From the NCBI RefSeq assembly GCF_015353075.1, contig NZ_CP064188.1:1240001-1304000 (forward strand): a stretch of DNA of 64,000 nucleotides. The letters are read 5' to 3'. Under the pieces are notes generated by a model. It was not told the origin of the DNA. It was given only the letters and a program-made list of their open reading frames with translations, and searched no databases. Position numbers and translations under genes: made by a program. How positions within the stretch are numbered: position 1 is the stretch's first letter; the number at the start of each line of letters is the position of its first letter. Shown piece by piece: positions 1 through 8,778 of this stretch. The stretch comes from Rhizobium sp. 007 (GTDB lineage Bacteria > Pseudomonadota > Alphaproteobacteria > Rhizobiales > Rhizobiaceae).

Positions 1-470
1 TAAGATCAAGGCGCGCCGTTGCTGTCAGGCTGTCGACGGTCTGGCCCGGCTGAGCGTCGGTGAGCGCCAGATTGGCCTTGAAGTCGCGGGCTTGTTGGAT
101 GATGTCTTCTGAGAGAAAGCTGAGGCGAGGTGGCGCACCGATATCGGGCTCGCGCGGTCCCGCAGTCGTTTCGACGATCCGACCGGCAATTGCGCCTGGA
201 AAAGCGTTCATCGTCTTGAAGTCGGACTTCAGGAAACACCAGTTCACCTTCGGGTTATAGGTGAAAGCCTTGCAGCTCTTGTCGCCAATGCATGCGGTTT
301 TGCATTGTTCGAGGGAAACGTTCTGCTCCGTCCGCAGATCGAAGCCGAAGAAGTCGGCGTCCTTAATCGTCTGGATATCGCGCTTGGTCTCCGCAGCTGT
401 CGCGGGAAGGCTGGCCGCGATGGCTAAAAGAGCAATGGCGGCGGATGCGAAAAACGAGCGTACAGACATA
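1..470 (-). CDS. Secreted PAN/Apple-domain protein, likely N-terminus of an alpha-2-macroglobulin-family protein (partial)
   Basis: The reading frame is open from an ATG at 470 down to the window edge, so only about 156 residues are visible and the C-terminal part is missing. Residues 1-25 form a Sec signal peptide (MSVRSFFASAAIALLAIAA, then an ATAAE cleavage region). Residues 35-90 carry the cysteine pattern of a PAN/Apple module (EQCKTACIGDKSCKAFTYN, then WCFLK). In rhizobia this arrangement opens the long bacterial alpha-2-macroglobulin-like periplasmic proteins, which trap proteases at the envelope. That identification is inferred from the N-terminus alone; another PAN-domain secreted protein is possible. 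An AT-rich stretch around 570-620 may hold its promoter. Confidence 0.6.
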
Positions 471-637
471 GGTTTCCCCCCGGTCGCTGGCGCTGGATTG
501 GGGCACTCTCCTGCTGCCGAAAAGACTTGTCAATACAACTTCAAATTTAGAGCTGCTTTTTATCAAAGGCTTACGCCGATCTTAATGTTTTATTAGTATT
601 AACAATGGCTTAATCGAAAAATAATGCGTATCGGCTC

Positions 638-662
638 GGAACATATCCGGCCGTTGCCCGTT
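638..662 (+). promoter_or_regulatory. EcfG (RpoE2)-type general stress promoter
   Basis: GGAAC at 638-642 and CGTT at 659-662 are separated by exactly 16 nt. This is the consensus of the alphaproteobacterial extracytoplasmic sigma factor EcfG/RpoE2. It points at the response regulator at 777, leaving a leader of roughly 105 nt. Activity is inferred. Confidence 0.6.
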
Positions 663-776
663 ATCCGCTCAAGTTCCGCCGGCCACGGCCGACTGGTGCG
701 AAGTTTTTCGCGTGCCCGGGCCGGCAAGGGCGTCTGGCCACGAATGTTTTGCGTAAGCTGGCTACAGGATAACCTC

Positions 777-1175
777 ATGAACCAGAGAGTATTGATCGTT
801 GAGGACGAGCTCTTGATCGCCCTCGATCTTGAAGCAACCGTTCAAGCCATGGGCATGGAAGTGACGGGGCTTGCCGCAAATAAGGAACAGGCGTTGCGTT
901 TTGCGCCGACGGCGGACGTCGCTTTTGTAGACGTCAACCTGTCGGATGGTGCGACTGGCCCGGAAATCGGCCGCCGGCTGGCGCAAGACCACGGTATTGC
1001 CGTCGTCTTCATGACAGGCAACCCGGAGATGGTGGCAGGCGGCGTCAAGGGGACGCTCGGCGTCGTCAAAAAGCCGGTCAAGCCGTCCGTCGTCGAGCAG
1101 TCGCTGAAGTATGCCGTCGCACGCCGCAATGGCGCGCTCGCTGCCGTTCCGTCGCAGATGCTCGTCTTTGCCTGA
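777..1175 (+). CDS. Single-domain response regulator (CheY-like receiver)
   Basis: The 132-residue product is a receiver domain with no output domain. The acidic pocket is in VEDE near residues 9-12, the phosphoacceptor is D52 in AFVDVN, the conserved Thr is in VFMTGN, and the switch Lys is in VKKPVKP. It could act as a phosphate sink or a protein-protein switch in a phosphorelay. The ATG at 777 is preferred because it begins the receiver fold (MNQRVLIVEDE); an in-frame start at 624 would add a basic tail unlike the family. An EcfG-like promoter lies upstream, which fits single-domain regulators that feed back on the general stress response. The gene ends 3 bp from the convergent TetR gene. 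Confidence 0.85.
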   Translation: MNQRVLIVEDELLIALDLEATVQAMGMEVTGLAANKEQALRFAPTADVAFVDVNLSDGATGPEIGRRLAQDHGIAVVFMTGNPEMVAGGVKGTLGVVKKPVKPSVVEQSLKYAVARRNGALAAVPSQMLVFA

Positions 1176-1178
1176 CGC

Positions 1179-1874
1179 TCAGCCGCTGACGGCCGCAAGC
1201 TCTGGTCGCTCGGCGGACCTCTCCGTGCCGTAAGCGCGAAGGAACGTCCTGACCGCGTTGCGGGCGGCACTTTCGAGTTGCTCATCGCTCGGCGTTTGCC
1301 CGAACAGCATCATGATCTGCAGATCCGCATTCCCGAGAGCGAGGAATTGGCGTGCCGCCACATCGAAGTCTTCGATCTTCAGCGCACCACTGGCGCTCAA
1401 CCGCGCAAACAGAGCGCCGAGCGCGGAAATGATCCGGCCCGGGCCTTGCTGGCGCCAGGTCTCGAAAAGATGCGGATAGCGCTCACCTTCGTTCTGGACG
1501 AGACGGCGCAGGAACTTTCCGTCCTGGTTGCAGATGCAGTTTTTGTTGATCCGGATCGCAAAGGCGACAAGGTCTTCTTCCAAATTGTCGGCATTGACCG
1601 GAAACGTTGCCAGCATCGAAAAAACCATCGAATTGGCGCGCTTCAGCACGTCGTCTACGACGGCGACGAACAAAGTCTCTTTCTCGCAATAGTGATTATA
1701 GATCGTCTGGCGCGAGACATTGGCCTCTACCGCAATCTCGTCGATGCTTGCTCCTGCAAAGCCCTGGCGGCAGAATACATCCGCGGCTGCTTCCAGGATG
1801 GAAGCGCGCTTCTTGAACTGGCCGCGCTGGGTCGGCCCATCCAATCTCTTTTCGGGTGGCGCGAGATTTTTCAT
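1179..1874 (-). CDS. TetR/AcrR-family transcriptional repressor
   Basis: The 231-residue protein has an N-terminal TetR helix-turn-helix at about residues 20-65 (ASIDEIAVEANVSRQTIYNHY) and a C-terminal ligand-binding region of the AcrR type. The ATG at 1874 is chosen; an upstream in-frame GTG at 1913 lies inside the operator palindrome and would be an unlikely start. It is divergent from an MFS drug exporter at 2088. The palindrome between them suggests it represses both itself and the exporter until a toxic ligand binds. The ligand is unknown. Confidence 0.85.
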   Translation of the reverse strand: MKNLAPPEKRLDGPTQRGQFKKRASILEAAADVFCRQGFAGASIDEIAVEANVSRQTIYNHYCEKETLFVAVVDDVLKRANSMVFSMLATFPVNADNLEEDLVAFAIRINKNCICNQDGKFLRRLVQNEGERYPHLFETWRQQGPGRIISALGALFARLSASGALKIEDFDVAARQFLALGNADLQIMMLFGQTPSDEQLESAARNAVRTFLRAYGTERSAERPELAAVSG

Positions 1875-1902
1875 CGCTCTAAGGATAATGCGCCTTGACG
1901 TG

Positions 1903-1920
1903 TTAGACAACACTGTCTAA
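1903..1920. promoter_or_regulatory. TetR-type operator palindrome
   Basis: TTAGACA (1903-1909) and TGTCTAA (1914-1920) form a perfect 7-4-7 inverted repeat. A weaker GTGTC/GACAC pair follows at 1931-1950 and repeats the TAGACA core. It lies between the divergent TetR and MFS genes, nearer the regulator, as expected for a TetR autoregulatory operator. Confidence 0.65.
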
Positions 1921-2087
1921 TTTTACACTCGTGTCCAAAATACTAGACACCTCGGTTCGCATTCGCTGACGCTTCTCCCAAGCGCGTCGCGGGTTGCAGC
2001 CGCCCCTCATTTGAACCCCTCGAGAGCAACGCGGCGGAGAGACATAGTCCGCTTCCTTTCGCTGCGCATTTATGAAAGATCATCAAA

Positions 2088-3287
2088 ATGACCGCTTCAT
2101 TCTTTCGCATTGCGCTCATCCTTGGGCTTTTATCAGCCATAGGTCCCTTTGCCATCGACATGTACCTTCCGGCACTGCCTTCGATTGGCGTCGATCTGGG
2201 GTCGGATAACAACGTCACCCAGTTGAGCCTTCTGTCGTTCTTCATTTCCTTTGCACTGGCCCAGCTGCTTTACGGTCCGTTGTCCGACATGTGGGGCCGC
2301 AAGCTGCCACTGTACCTGGGTATCGGCATCTTCACCGTTGCCAGCATCGGCTGCGCGCTGGCCCAAGACATAGAAACGCTGATTGCCTTCCGCTTCATCC
2401 AGGGCATCGGCGGTGCGGCCGGCATGGTCATACCACGCGCTGTTGTTCGTGACATGCACACTGGCATTCAGGCAGCCCGTCTAATGTCGCTTCTCATGCT
2501 CGTCTTCTCAATTTCCCCCATTCTTGCTCCGCTGGCCGGCAGTGCGGTCATCGAGTTCTACGGCTGGCGCGGTGTCTTCTGGGCGGTGACGGTCGCGGCT
2601 TTCATCGGGCTCGTGCTGCTTGCCACACAGCTTGACGAGACTCGCCCGACGCAGGATCGCAAGGGCAGCAGCCTCGGCAGCGCGATGTCTGCCTATGGCT
2701 TCCTTTTGCGCGACAGGAACTTCTTGACGCTCACCTTCATCGGTGGCCTCGGGATCTCGAGCTTCCTCGTCTATCTCGCCAACTCGCCCTTCGTGCTCAT
2801 CCAGCACTACGGCCTGACGCCGACGCAGTACAGCTTCGCATTCTCCGTCAACGCCGTGTCCTTCTTCGCCGTATCGCAGGCGACCGGCTGGCTCGGCGAG
2901 CGTTTCGGCCTCGTTCGCGTCATGCGCTCAGCCGTCACCTTCTATTGCCTCGTCATGGTCGTGATGGCCGTCGTAATGGCGGCGGGCATCAACCAGCTTC
3001 CGGTGATGGCCGTCTTCCTTTTCATCGGATATGGCTTTCTCGGACTTGTCATTCCAACGAGCGCGGTTCTTGCTCTGGAGGATCACGGTCAGATCGCAGG
3101 TACGGCCTCGTCGTTGATGGGGACATTGCACTTCGTCATTGCGGCTGTCGCAATGGTGGTGTCCGCCCTGTTTGCCGATGGCACGGCCGTTCCGATGGCG
3201 GCAGGCATTGCGGCCTGCGCGCTGCTTGCCTTCGTCCTGACGCAAGCAACGCTCGGCCGCCGCGCCGCCGCAGCACCGGCTGAATGA
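2088..3287 (+). CDS. MFS drug efflux transporter, Bcr/CflA family
   Basis: The 399-residue protein has about 12 hydrophobic segments. It shows the Bcr/CflA N-terminal signature (FAIDMYLPALP) and motif A after TM2 (GPLSDMWGRK). Family members export bicyclomycin, chloramphenicol and similar compounds across the inner membrane by proton antiport. Its partner is the divergent TetR gene at 1179-1874, with the operator at 1903-1920. The substrate cannot be told from sequence. A hairpin follows the stop codon. Confidence 0.88.
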   Translation: MTASFFRIALILGLLSAIGPFAIDMYLPALPSIGVDLGSDNNVTQLSLLSFFISFALAQLLYGPLSDMWGRKLPLYLGIGIFTVASIGCALAQDIETLIAFRFIQGIGGAAGMVIPRAVVRDMHTGIQAARLMSLLMLVFSISPILAPLAGSAVIEFYGWRGVFWAVTVAAFIGLVLLATQLDETRPTQDRKGSSLGSAMSAYGFLLRDRNFLTLTFIGGLGISSFLVYLANSPFVLIQHYGLTPTQYSFAFSVNAVSFFAVSQATGWLGERFGLVRVMRSAVTFYCLVMVVMAVVMAAGINQLPVMAVFLFIGYGFLGLVIPTSAVLALEDHGQIAGTASSLMGTLHFVIAAVAMVVSALFADGTAVPMAAGIAACALLAFVLTQATLGRRAAAAPAE

Positions 3288-3294
3288 CAATTGC

Positions 3295-3319
3295 GGCCGC
3301 GTCCCAAAACGGCGCGGCC
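3295..3319. terminator. Hairpin between convergent genes
   Basis: GGCCGCG (3295-3301) pairs perfectly with CGCGGCC (3313-3319) around an 11-nt loop, directly between the stop codons of the MFS gene and the convergent LacI gene. There is only a weak T run (GTTTC) on the plus side, so termination is plausible but not textbook. Confidence 0.45.
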
Positions 3320-3323
3320 AGTT

Positions 3324-4361
3324 TCATGGATTGAGGAAAAAGGCGTCGCTTTCGCCTGGGACCAGTTCCAGCGGCCAGATCGTGTTGCGCGCGCCCTTCG
3401 GATAATATTTCGCATAAGCGGGCATGGTCGCAAGCAGCGTTTCGGCCAGTTCGACACCGAGATCGCGCAGCGACATGCGGAAGCAGGTGAGGGCAGGTTG
3501 CAGGAATTTGGCGCGTGGCTCCTCACGGAAGCCGATCACTGCCAGATCGCGCCCCGGAACGACGCCTGCCTCGACCAAGCGTCTGTAAAGACCAATCGCC
3601 ATCAACTCGTAGATCAGGATGATGGCTGTCGGCTTGTTGTCCAAGAGCAGCAATTCGTGTCCGGCCTGGTAGCCACCTTGTTCGCTCGATTTGACGCGAA
3701 TGACGAGCTTGGGATCATACGGGATGCCGTGGCGCTCAAGCGACTGATGGTAGGCATCGACGAAGACATAGCCGAGATTGATATCGCTCGAAGGTGCTGC
3801 GATCGCGATCCTACGATGTCCCTTGGCCACCAGCCGGTCGACCGCCGATGCCGCCACGCCCTCGAAATCAAGATCTATCCAGGTGTAGTTGCCGCCCGAT
3901 GAGCTTCGTCCGAGCGCGACGAAAGGAATCTTGGCTTTCACCAGAAGATCGATGCGCCTATCGATCCGCTGCGTCGCTGAAATAATCATCGCGTCAACGA
4001 CGCGCCGCGCCACCATGCGCTTCAGGTATTCATAGGGATCCTCGTCGCTGGGGCAGGGCAGCATCACGAGGTCGAGCTTGTGCCGCGCAAGCACGCTCTG
4101 CAGACCGCCGGTGAGGCCGAGAAAAAAGTTGTCGCTATTTTCGACGGTTTCCTTGCTGGATTCGATCATCAATCCGATAACGTTGGTCGTGCCCTGCCTC
4201 AGGCTGCGGCCGGACTGATTTGCCACATAGCCAAGCTCCTCGGCAGCCGCCAGCACGCGCTTGCGCGTTTCCTCGTTGACGTCCGGTTTGTCGTTTAGCG
4301 CGCGGGAAACCGTCCCGATCGAAATGTCGAGATGCTTGGCAAGCTGTCGGATTCCCTTCAT
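3324..4361 (-). CDS. LacI-family transcriptional regulator (AglR-like)
   Basis: The 345-residue protein starts at the ATG at 4361 (MKGIRQLAKHLDIS); an upstream in-frame start would add 11 residues before the DNA-binding head. The LacI helix-turn-helix covers residues 1-55 (GTVSRALNDKPDVNEETR), followed by the hinge and a periplasmic-binding-protein-like sensor domain. It resembles rhizobial alpha-glucoside regulators of the AglR type, but no alpha-glucoside transport genes lie beside it, so the target is open. It is convergent with the MFS gene. Confidence 0.85.
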   Translation of the reverse strand: MKGIRQLAKHLDISIGTVSRALNDKPDVNEETRKRVLAAAEELGYVANQSGRSLRQGTTNVIGLMIESSKETVENSDNFFLGLTGGLQSVLARHKLDLVMLPCPSDEDPYEYLKRMVARRVVDAMIISATQRIDRRIDLLVKAKIPFVALGRSSSGGNYTWIDLDFEGVAASAVDRLVAKGHRRIAIAAPSSDINLGYVFVDAYHQSLERHGIPYDPKLVIRVKSSEQGGYQAGHELLLLDNKPTAIILIYELMAIGLYRRLVEAGVVPGRDLAVIGFREEPRAKFLQPALTCFRMSLRDLGVELAETLLATMPAYAKYYPKGARNTIWPLELVPGESDAFFLNP

Positions 4362-4573
4362 CGGCTGCGTTCTTCCTCCCCGATCAAAACGCATGATCTT
4401 CTCTTATTGCCACAGGAATGCGTTTCCGCAAAGCGGCTGCGGTCCCGCTCGTGGGCGGCAGCGGTGTGCGGCACAGACGTCAGATCGGCACGAGATGAAG
4501 ATGCCGCATCGTCTTCGCGCCGGCAGCCGACGTCTATTGTATGCTTCTCATGACGATGGTCCGCAGGCAGACG

Positions 4574-4604
4574 CCAGCCCCGGCAGCCAGGCCGCCGGGG
4601 CTGG
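4574..4604 (-). terminator. Hairpin downstream of the DUF1127 gene
   Basis: CCAGCCCCGG (4574-4583) pairs perfectly with CCGGGGCTGG (4595-4604), loop 11 nt. It begins 3 bp beyond the stop of the minus-strand DUF1127 gene. No clear U run follows on the minus strand, so it may be a 3'-end stabiliser or a factor-dependent terminator. The rest of 4362-4573 holds no gene that I can see. Confidence 0.4.
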
Positions 4605-4607
4605 AAG

Positions 4608-4847
4608 TCATCTTGTATCGGGCCAGATGCTCCAGAATCTCGCCGCCCCGTACGCATCCTCGGCCTCCGGAAGGCCGATATCGCGGCGCATACGATCTGA
4701 CAGCTGGGAGACCTGGTTCACCGTTTGGTGATGCCTCCAGGCGGCCAGAACCAGCGCGCGGGCTGTCCTCCAGACGCCAAATTTCTGGTACAGTTCATCG
4801 ACCGTCGCCGAAAGGGTTTCAGCAACTACTACTTGTGCTTCACGCAT
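4608..4847 (-). CDS. DUF1127-family small arginine-rich protein
   Basis: This 79-residue protein has the DUF1127 (YjiS-like) core near its C-terminal half, with LSDRMRRDIGLP as the hallmark. Such proteins are abundant in Rhizobiaceae; some bind RNA or influence phosphate and carbon metabolism and small-RNA turnover. The specific role here is unknown. The N-terminal part contains a short hydrophobic or aromatic helix (ARALVLAAWRHH). A hairpin sits just past the stop codon. Confidence 0.8.
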   Translation of the reverse strand: MREAQVVVAETLSATVDELYQKFGVWRTARALVLAAWRHHQTVNQVSQLSDRMRRDIGLPEAEDAYGAARFWSIWPDTR

Positions 4848-5306
4848 GATTTTTCCGTCCCGGCGCGCTCAAGCAGCCAGGTCCTCTCGAAGGTTAAAAA
4901 GACACATGGAGGCGGACGTGGAACACACGTAGTCGTTCGGCGGTCCGGCTCAATTCAGGTCAAGTTGGGAAATGCCGAAATGGCAGTGATCCGGGGTTTA
5001 TACAGCCTCGGAGGAATGTCGGCCCGGATTGGATGCACAACGCATCGACGTCTTGCGAGCCATCCCGCCAGCGGGGCGTATGAACACGAGAATGGGATTC
5101 ATTTCACGCCTCCTCTGATTAAATTTGCGAGATAGGCTTATATTTGCACAACAGCGGATGATCAGCAATATTAAATCTTGAATTGTAACTATCACCGAGA
5201 AGTTTGTTGCCTAACGGCAACACGCCATCATGCGACACCTCTCGTTCGGCAGCATCGAGAATGACCTCCGGCGAGCGGCAAAAGTGACACATATCGAGCG
5301 CTGAGG
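4848..5306. other. Intergenic region without a convincing gene
   Basis: No reading frame here has a ribosome site and plausible composition. It contains a perfect 7-bp stem TGTTGCC/GGCAACA at 5205-5222 with loop TAAC, but no T run on either side. The AT-rich block 5110-5190 may hold promoters for the DUF1127 gene or an untranslated transcript. Confidence 0.4.
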
Positions 5307-6350
5307 TCAGGGGGTGAAGCTGTCGCGGAAGATAAGTTCCGGAATGACCCTCTCATAGGCAGGCGGCAAGTCCGGGCTGGCAAGCCGACGCTCGACAAGG
5401 TCGACGGCGCGCTGTGCCATGACGACCGGATCCTGGCGGAAAGTCGTAAGCCGGTAGCTGAGCCAGGCTGCCTCCGGTACATCGTCAAAGCCGATCACGG
5501 CGACGTCTTCCGGTATCCGCAAGCCGAGCGTCTTTCGGACATGATCCATCAATCCGAAGGCAATCAAATCGTTGGCGCAATAGACCGCATCGGGTCTTTC
5601 GGCCCGGGAGAAGAGTTGACGCGCGGCATCGATGCCGCTGTCATAGTCGGAATCTATGCCGCGTCCGACCGAGACCGAAGCGCCGAACTCCTCGGCTGCC
5701 GCCAAGAAGGCATCCTCGCGCTCGGCAATGCTGGACGTTGCCGAATGCGACGCTGCAACGGCAAGCCGCCGGTATCCCTTGTCGAAGAAGGCCGTCGCTG
5801 CATTGCGGGAGGCTTCGGCGTTTCCGGCACTGACATGGTCCGCATCCGGTTCGGTGCGGCCGATGACCACCAGCGGCTGGCCGTTGCGATGCGCGATATC
5901 TACGAAGCTCGCGGGTGGGGATCCCGAAAGAATGATCGTTGCTTCGGCGCGGTGGCCGATCAACATCTTCTGCGCTGCAAGCAATTCATCCTCGGTCTGG
6001 CCGGTGTTGATCAGGATCGGGATGCTGCCCCGCTTTATCAGCGCTTTTGCAAGTGCTGCGGCCAGATGGGCGCGAAAGCCGACTTCCGGCCGCGTCGCAA
6101 CGATGCCGACCAGGCGGCTTTGATTTGCAAGGACGCCGCGTGCCAGATCGTTGACATGATAACCAAGCTCCTCGGCAGCCTTCTGCACCCGCTCGCGGGT
6201 GGCGGGCGCAACGCTTGCGCCTGGCGTGAAAGTCCGTGAAACAGCGGAGCGTGAAACGCCCGCAAGCTGTGCGACCTGATCTGCGCTGACAAATCGCATG
6301 CGCTCCTTGCGCTTGGTCTTCTTTCCGTCGATCGTCGGGCCGTCCTTCAT
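5307..6350 (-). CDS. LacI-family regulator of the adjacent carbohydrate operon
   Basis: The 347-residue regulator has a LacI head at about residues 15-70 (VSADQVAQLAGVSRSAVSRTF) and a sugar-binding-type effector domain ending in the family motif IPEDVAVIGFDDVPEA. The ATG at 6350 has AAGGA six bases upstream; a longer in-frame start at 6683 would add an unrelated hydrophobic stretch. It is divergent from the operon starting at 6765. The two palindromes at 6684-6717 are its likely binding sites, so it probably represses that operon until a sugar or derivative binds. Confidence 0.85.
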   Translation of the reverse strand: MKDGPTIDGKKTKRKERMRFVSADQVAQLAGVSRSAVSRTFTPGASVAPATRERVQKAAEELGYHVNDLARGVLANQSRLVGIVATRPEVGFRAHLAAALAKALIKRGSIPILINTGQTEDELLAAQKMLIGHRAEATIILSGSPPASFVDIAHRNGQPLVVIGRTEPDADHVSAGNAEASRNAATAFFDKGYRRLAVAASHSATSSIAEREDAFLAAAEEFGASVSVGRGIDSDYDSGIDAARQLFSRAERPDAVYCANDLIAFGLMDHVRKTLGLRIPEDVAVIGFDDVPEAAWLSYRLTTFRQDPVVMAQRAVDLVERRLASPDLPPAYERVIPELIFRDSFTP

Positions 6351-6673
6351 TGGCATTCCTTTATCCACCCGCGAAAGCACGTCTGCCGTTAGGACCCGCT
6401 TCATCATTAGCATAAACATCCAGGATGCAAGAATGAGCGCGGTCATCACTGCAACCTGAGTTGCCACTGGCGCTTGCCATGCAAACAGCAGTAGGTCGTC
6501 GTGTTTGCCCTTGCGTTGCATCGCTGTGCAACCTGGTTTGGGGTTTGGTAAAATGTCTGTTTGACAGCCCGATGACATGCCCGGCATGACCGTGCTGCCT
6601 TGCAATGTGAATTTGTCTAAGATCGCGCATTTAAAGCTGTTTTCCGCAGCATTTCGCCCCGGTTCGCCCTCTA

Positions 6674-6703
6674 TTGACAGCAAGAAACGTTTCCGCTTAC
6701 TAT
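6674..6703 (+). promoter_or_regulatory. Sigma70-type promoter of the carbohydrate operon
   Basis: TTGACA at 6674-6679 is a perfect -35 box; TACTAT at 6698-6703 (18-nt spacer) or TTACTA one base earlier (17-nt spacer) is a reasonable -10. It reads towards the gene at 6765. The spacer contains one LacI palindrome and a second starts just downstream of the -10. Confidence 0.6.
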
Positions 6704-6717
6704 CGTAAACGTTTACG
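6684..6717. promoter_or_regulatory. Tandem LacI-family operators
   Basis: GAAACGTTTC (6684-6693) and CGTAAACGTTTACG (6704-6717) are perfect palindromes with the CG centre and AAACGTTT core typical of LacI/GalR operators. Their centres are 22 bp apart, about two helical turns, so two repressor dimers could sit on one face of the DNA. The first lies between the -35 and -10 boxes. Confidence 0.75.
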
Positions 6718-6764
6718 GGACACGCAAACGGAGATTTGCCGGACGCGCGCCGCGGGAGGAAATC

Positions 6765-7799
6765 GTGACATTGAATGCAGTTCTGTGCGGTTGCGGAGCC
6801 ATGTCCAAAGGCTGGCTGCGCGCCTTAAAGGAAACCCCGGCTCTAGCCGAATCGATCGAGGTCACCGGCCTCGTCGATGTGAACCTGGCTGCGGCCGAAG
6901 CGCTCACCTCGGAGTTCGGCCTGAATAAGGCCTCCATCGGCACTGATCTTTCCAGCGTTATTGCAAAGGCGAGGGCGGATATCGTCTTTGACGTCGTCAC
7001 CCCTGCTGCCCGTTTCAATGTCGTCTCTACGGCACTTAAGGCGGGATGCCATGTGCTGAGCGAAAAGCCGATGGCTACCTCGCTGGCGGAAGGAGCTGCC
7101 CTGATCGATCTTGCGGCGGAGACCGGCAAGATCCATGCGATCATCCAGAACCGACGCTTCATTTCCGGAGTTCGCCGCATGCGCCGTTTTGTCGAAAGCG
7201 GCGCAATCGGCGATGTGACCGCGATCCATTGCGACTTCTTCATAGCCCCGCATTTCGGCGGCTTCCGCGAGGACATGGACAATGTCCTGCTTCTCGACAT
7301 GGCGATCCATACCTTCGATGCCGCACGCTTTGTCGCCGGCAAGAAGCCGCTCGCCGTCTATTGCGTCGAGCGTAATCCAAAAGGGTCGTGGTATCGTCAC
7401 GGCGCCTCTGCCAACGCCACCTTTGAATTCTCCGACGATGTCGTTTTCACCTATCGCGGCTCCTGGTGCGCAGAAGGCGAGCGTACGAGCTGGGAAAGCC
7501 AGTGGCGTCTCGTCGGCTCCAAGGGAATGCTAACCTGGGACGGGGATCAAATATTCCGCGCCGCAGTTGCCGGCGAAGAGACGGGCCTGCTTCGCGGCGT
7601 TACGCCCGTCGACGTTCCTGGGGCGGAGCGGGACGAGGAGACGCACGGCCATGCCAGCGTGATTGCCGGTTTCGTGGACGCCATCCGGACCGGCAAGCGG
7701 CCGGAGACGGCCGGCAGCGACAACATCAGAAGCCTTGCCATGGTCTTCGGCGCGATCGAGAGCGCCAGAACCGGCAAGCGCGTTGAAATTTCAGCATAA
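6765..7799 (+). CDS. Gfo/Idh/MocA-family oxidoreductase
   Basis: This 344-residue NAD(P)-dependent dehydrogenase has an N-terminal Rossmann fold opening with GCGAMSKGW, the family lysine in EKPMA at about residue 98, and the substrate-binding C-terminal alpha/beta domain. It starts with GTG at 6765, with GGGAGGA four bases upstream. Family members oxidise cyclic sugars, inositols or sugar acids. As the first gene of the operon it probably acts on the imported sugar together with the isomerase encoded next. The exact substrate is not evident. Confidence 0.87.
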   Translation: MTLNAVLCGCGAMSKGWLRALKETPALAESIEVTGLVDVNLAAAEALTSEFGLNKASIGTDLSSVIAKARADIVFDVVTPAARFNVVSTALKAGCHVLSEKPMATSLAEGAALIDLAAETGKIHAIIQNRRFISGVRRMRRFVESGAIGDVTAIHCDFFIAPHFGGFREDMDNVLLLDMAIHTFDAARFVAGKKPLAVYCVERNPKGSWYRHGASANATFEFSDDVVFTYRGSWCAEGERTSWESQWRLVGSKGMLTWDGDQIFRAAVAGEETGLLRGVTPVDVPGAERDEETHGHASVIAGFVDAIRTGKRPETAGSDNIRSLAMVFGAIESARTGKRVEISA

Positions 7800-7810
7800 G
7801 GAATGAGATC

Positions 7811-8713
7811 GTGAGCAATCCTGCAAAATCCATCCGTATCGGAACTATGGTCAGCGCGTCCAAGGGCGGCGCCGACAAGCGCATCGGCCAGATCGCCGAT
7901 ATGGGGTTCGAGAGCTTCGAGCCCTTTTTCTGGCAGACGACCAACGGACAGGATCTTGCCGAGCTCGGCAAGCGCTCACTCGACGCGATCGGCGATCGCG
8001 ACATTACAATTTCGACGCTCGGCATGTTTGGCAATCCGCTGGAAGAAACCGATATCGACTTGCAGACGCTGCAGGGCTGGAAGGACTGCATCGACAATGC
8101 CCATCATTTTGGCGCCACCTGCGTTGCCGGCTTTACCGGCCGCATCCGCGGTACGCCGCTGACCGACAGCCTGCCGCGCTACAAGCAGATCTGGAGCGAG
8201 CTTGCCAAGCGCGCCGCCGACAAGGGCATCAAGATCGCCTTCGAAAACTGCGCTATGGACGGCAACTGGGCAACCGGTGACTGGAACATCGCGCATAATC
8301 CGGATGCCTGGGAGCTGATCTTCAATGAGACGCCGGACGACAATATCGGCCTTGAGTGGGAACCCTGCCACCAGATGGTTTACCTGATCGAGCCGCTGCC
8401 GCAGATTCGAAAGTGGGCAAAGAAAATCTTCCATGTCCACGGCAAGGATGCGACGATCCGCTGGGATGTCATCAAGGAGCATGGCATCTTCGGCAAGGAA
8501 AAGTTCGTCTTCATGCGCACGCCGGGTTTCGGCGACAGCAACTGGATGGACATCATTTCGGAGCTGCGTCTGGCCGGCTGGTCGGGCTCGATCGATATCG
8601 AAGGCTGGCACGATCCGGTTTACCGCGACGTGCTGGAGATGACGGGCCAGGTCTACGCACTGAATTATCTGAAGCATGCCCGGGGCGGCGATTTCGTCGC
8701 CGATCCGGTTTGA
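7811..8713 (+). CDS. Sugar phosphate isomerase/epimerase-family TIM-barrel protein
   Basis: The 300-residue protein belongs to the xylose-isomerase-like TIM barrel (AP endonuclease family 2 fold). Metal- and substrate-binding motifs are FENCAMDG (Glu), LEWEPCHQ, HVHGKDA and IDIEGWHD, spread in the usual order. It starts with GTG at 7811 after AAGGAATGA. It follows the oxidoreductase by 11 bp and probably isomerises or epimerises the product of that enzyme. Myo-inositol-type or rare-sugar substrates are possible. Confidence 0.85.
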   Translation: MSNPAKSIRIGTMVSASKGGADKRIGQIADMGFESFEPFFWQTTNGQDLAELGKRSLDAIGDRDITISTLGMFGNPLEETDIDLQTLQGWKDCIDNAHHFGATCVAGFTGRIRGTPLTDSLPRYKQIWSELAKRAADKGIKIAFENCAMDGNWATGDWNIAHNPDAWELIFNETPDDNIGLEWEPCHQMVYLIEPLPQIRKWAKKIFHVHGKDATIRWDVIKEHGIFGKEKFVFMRTPGFGDSNWMDIISELRLAGWSGSIDIEGWHDPVYRDVLEMTGQVYALNYLKHARGGDFVADPV

Positions 8714-8722
8714 TGATACCGC

Positions 8723-8748
8723 GCCCGGCAAGGAGGATTTTGCCGGGC
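8723..8748 (+). terminator. Intra-operon hairpin before the binding-protein gene
   Basis: GCCCGGCAA (8723-8731) and TTGCCGGGC (8740-8748) form a perfect 9-bp stem with an 8-nt loop. There is no T run after it, so it more likely stops 3'-5' exonucleases or partly attenuates transcription than ends it. Confidence 0.5.
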
Positions 8749-8778
8749 AGTCGGGGGTAACCACAAAGGAGGAGAACC

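Noticed and set aside
5205..5222. TGTTGCC/GGCAACA hairpin as a terminator
   Set aside because: No T run on either strand and it lies 85 bp beyond the nearest stop codon; noted only as a small dyad.
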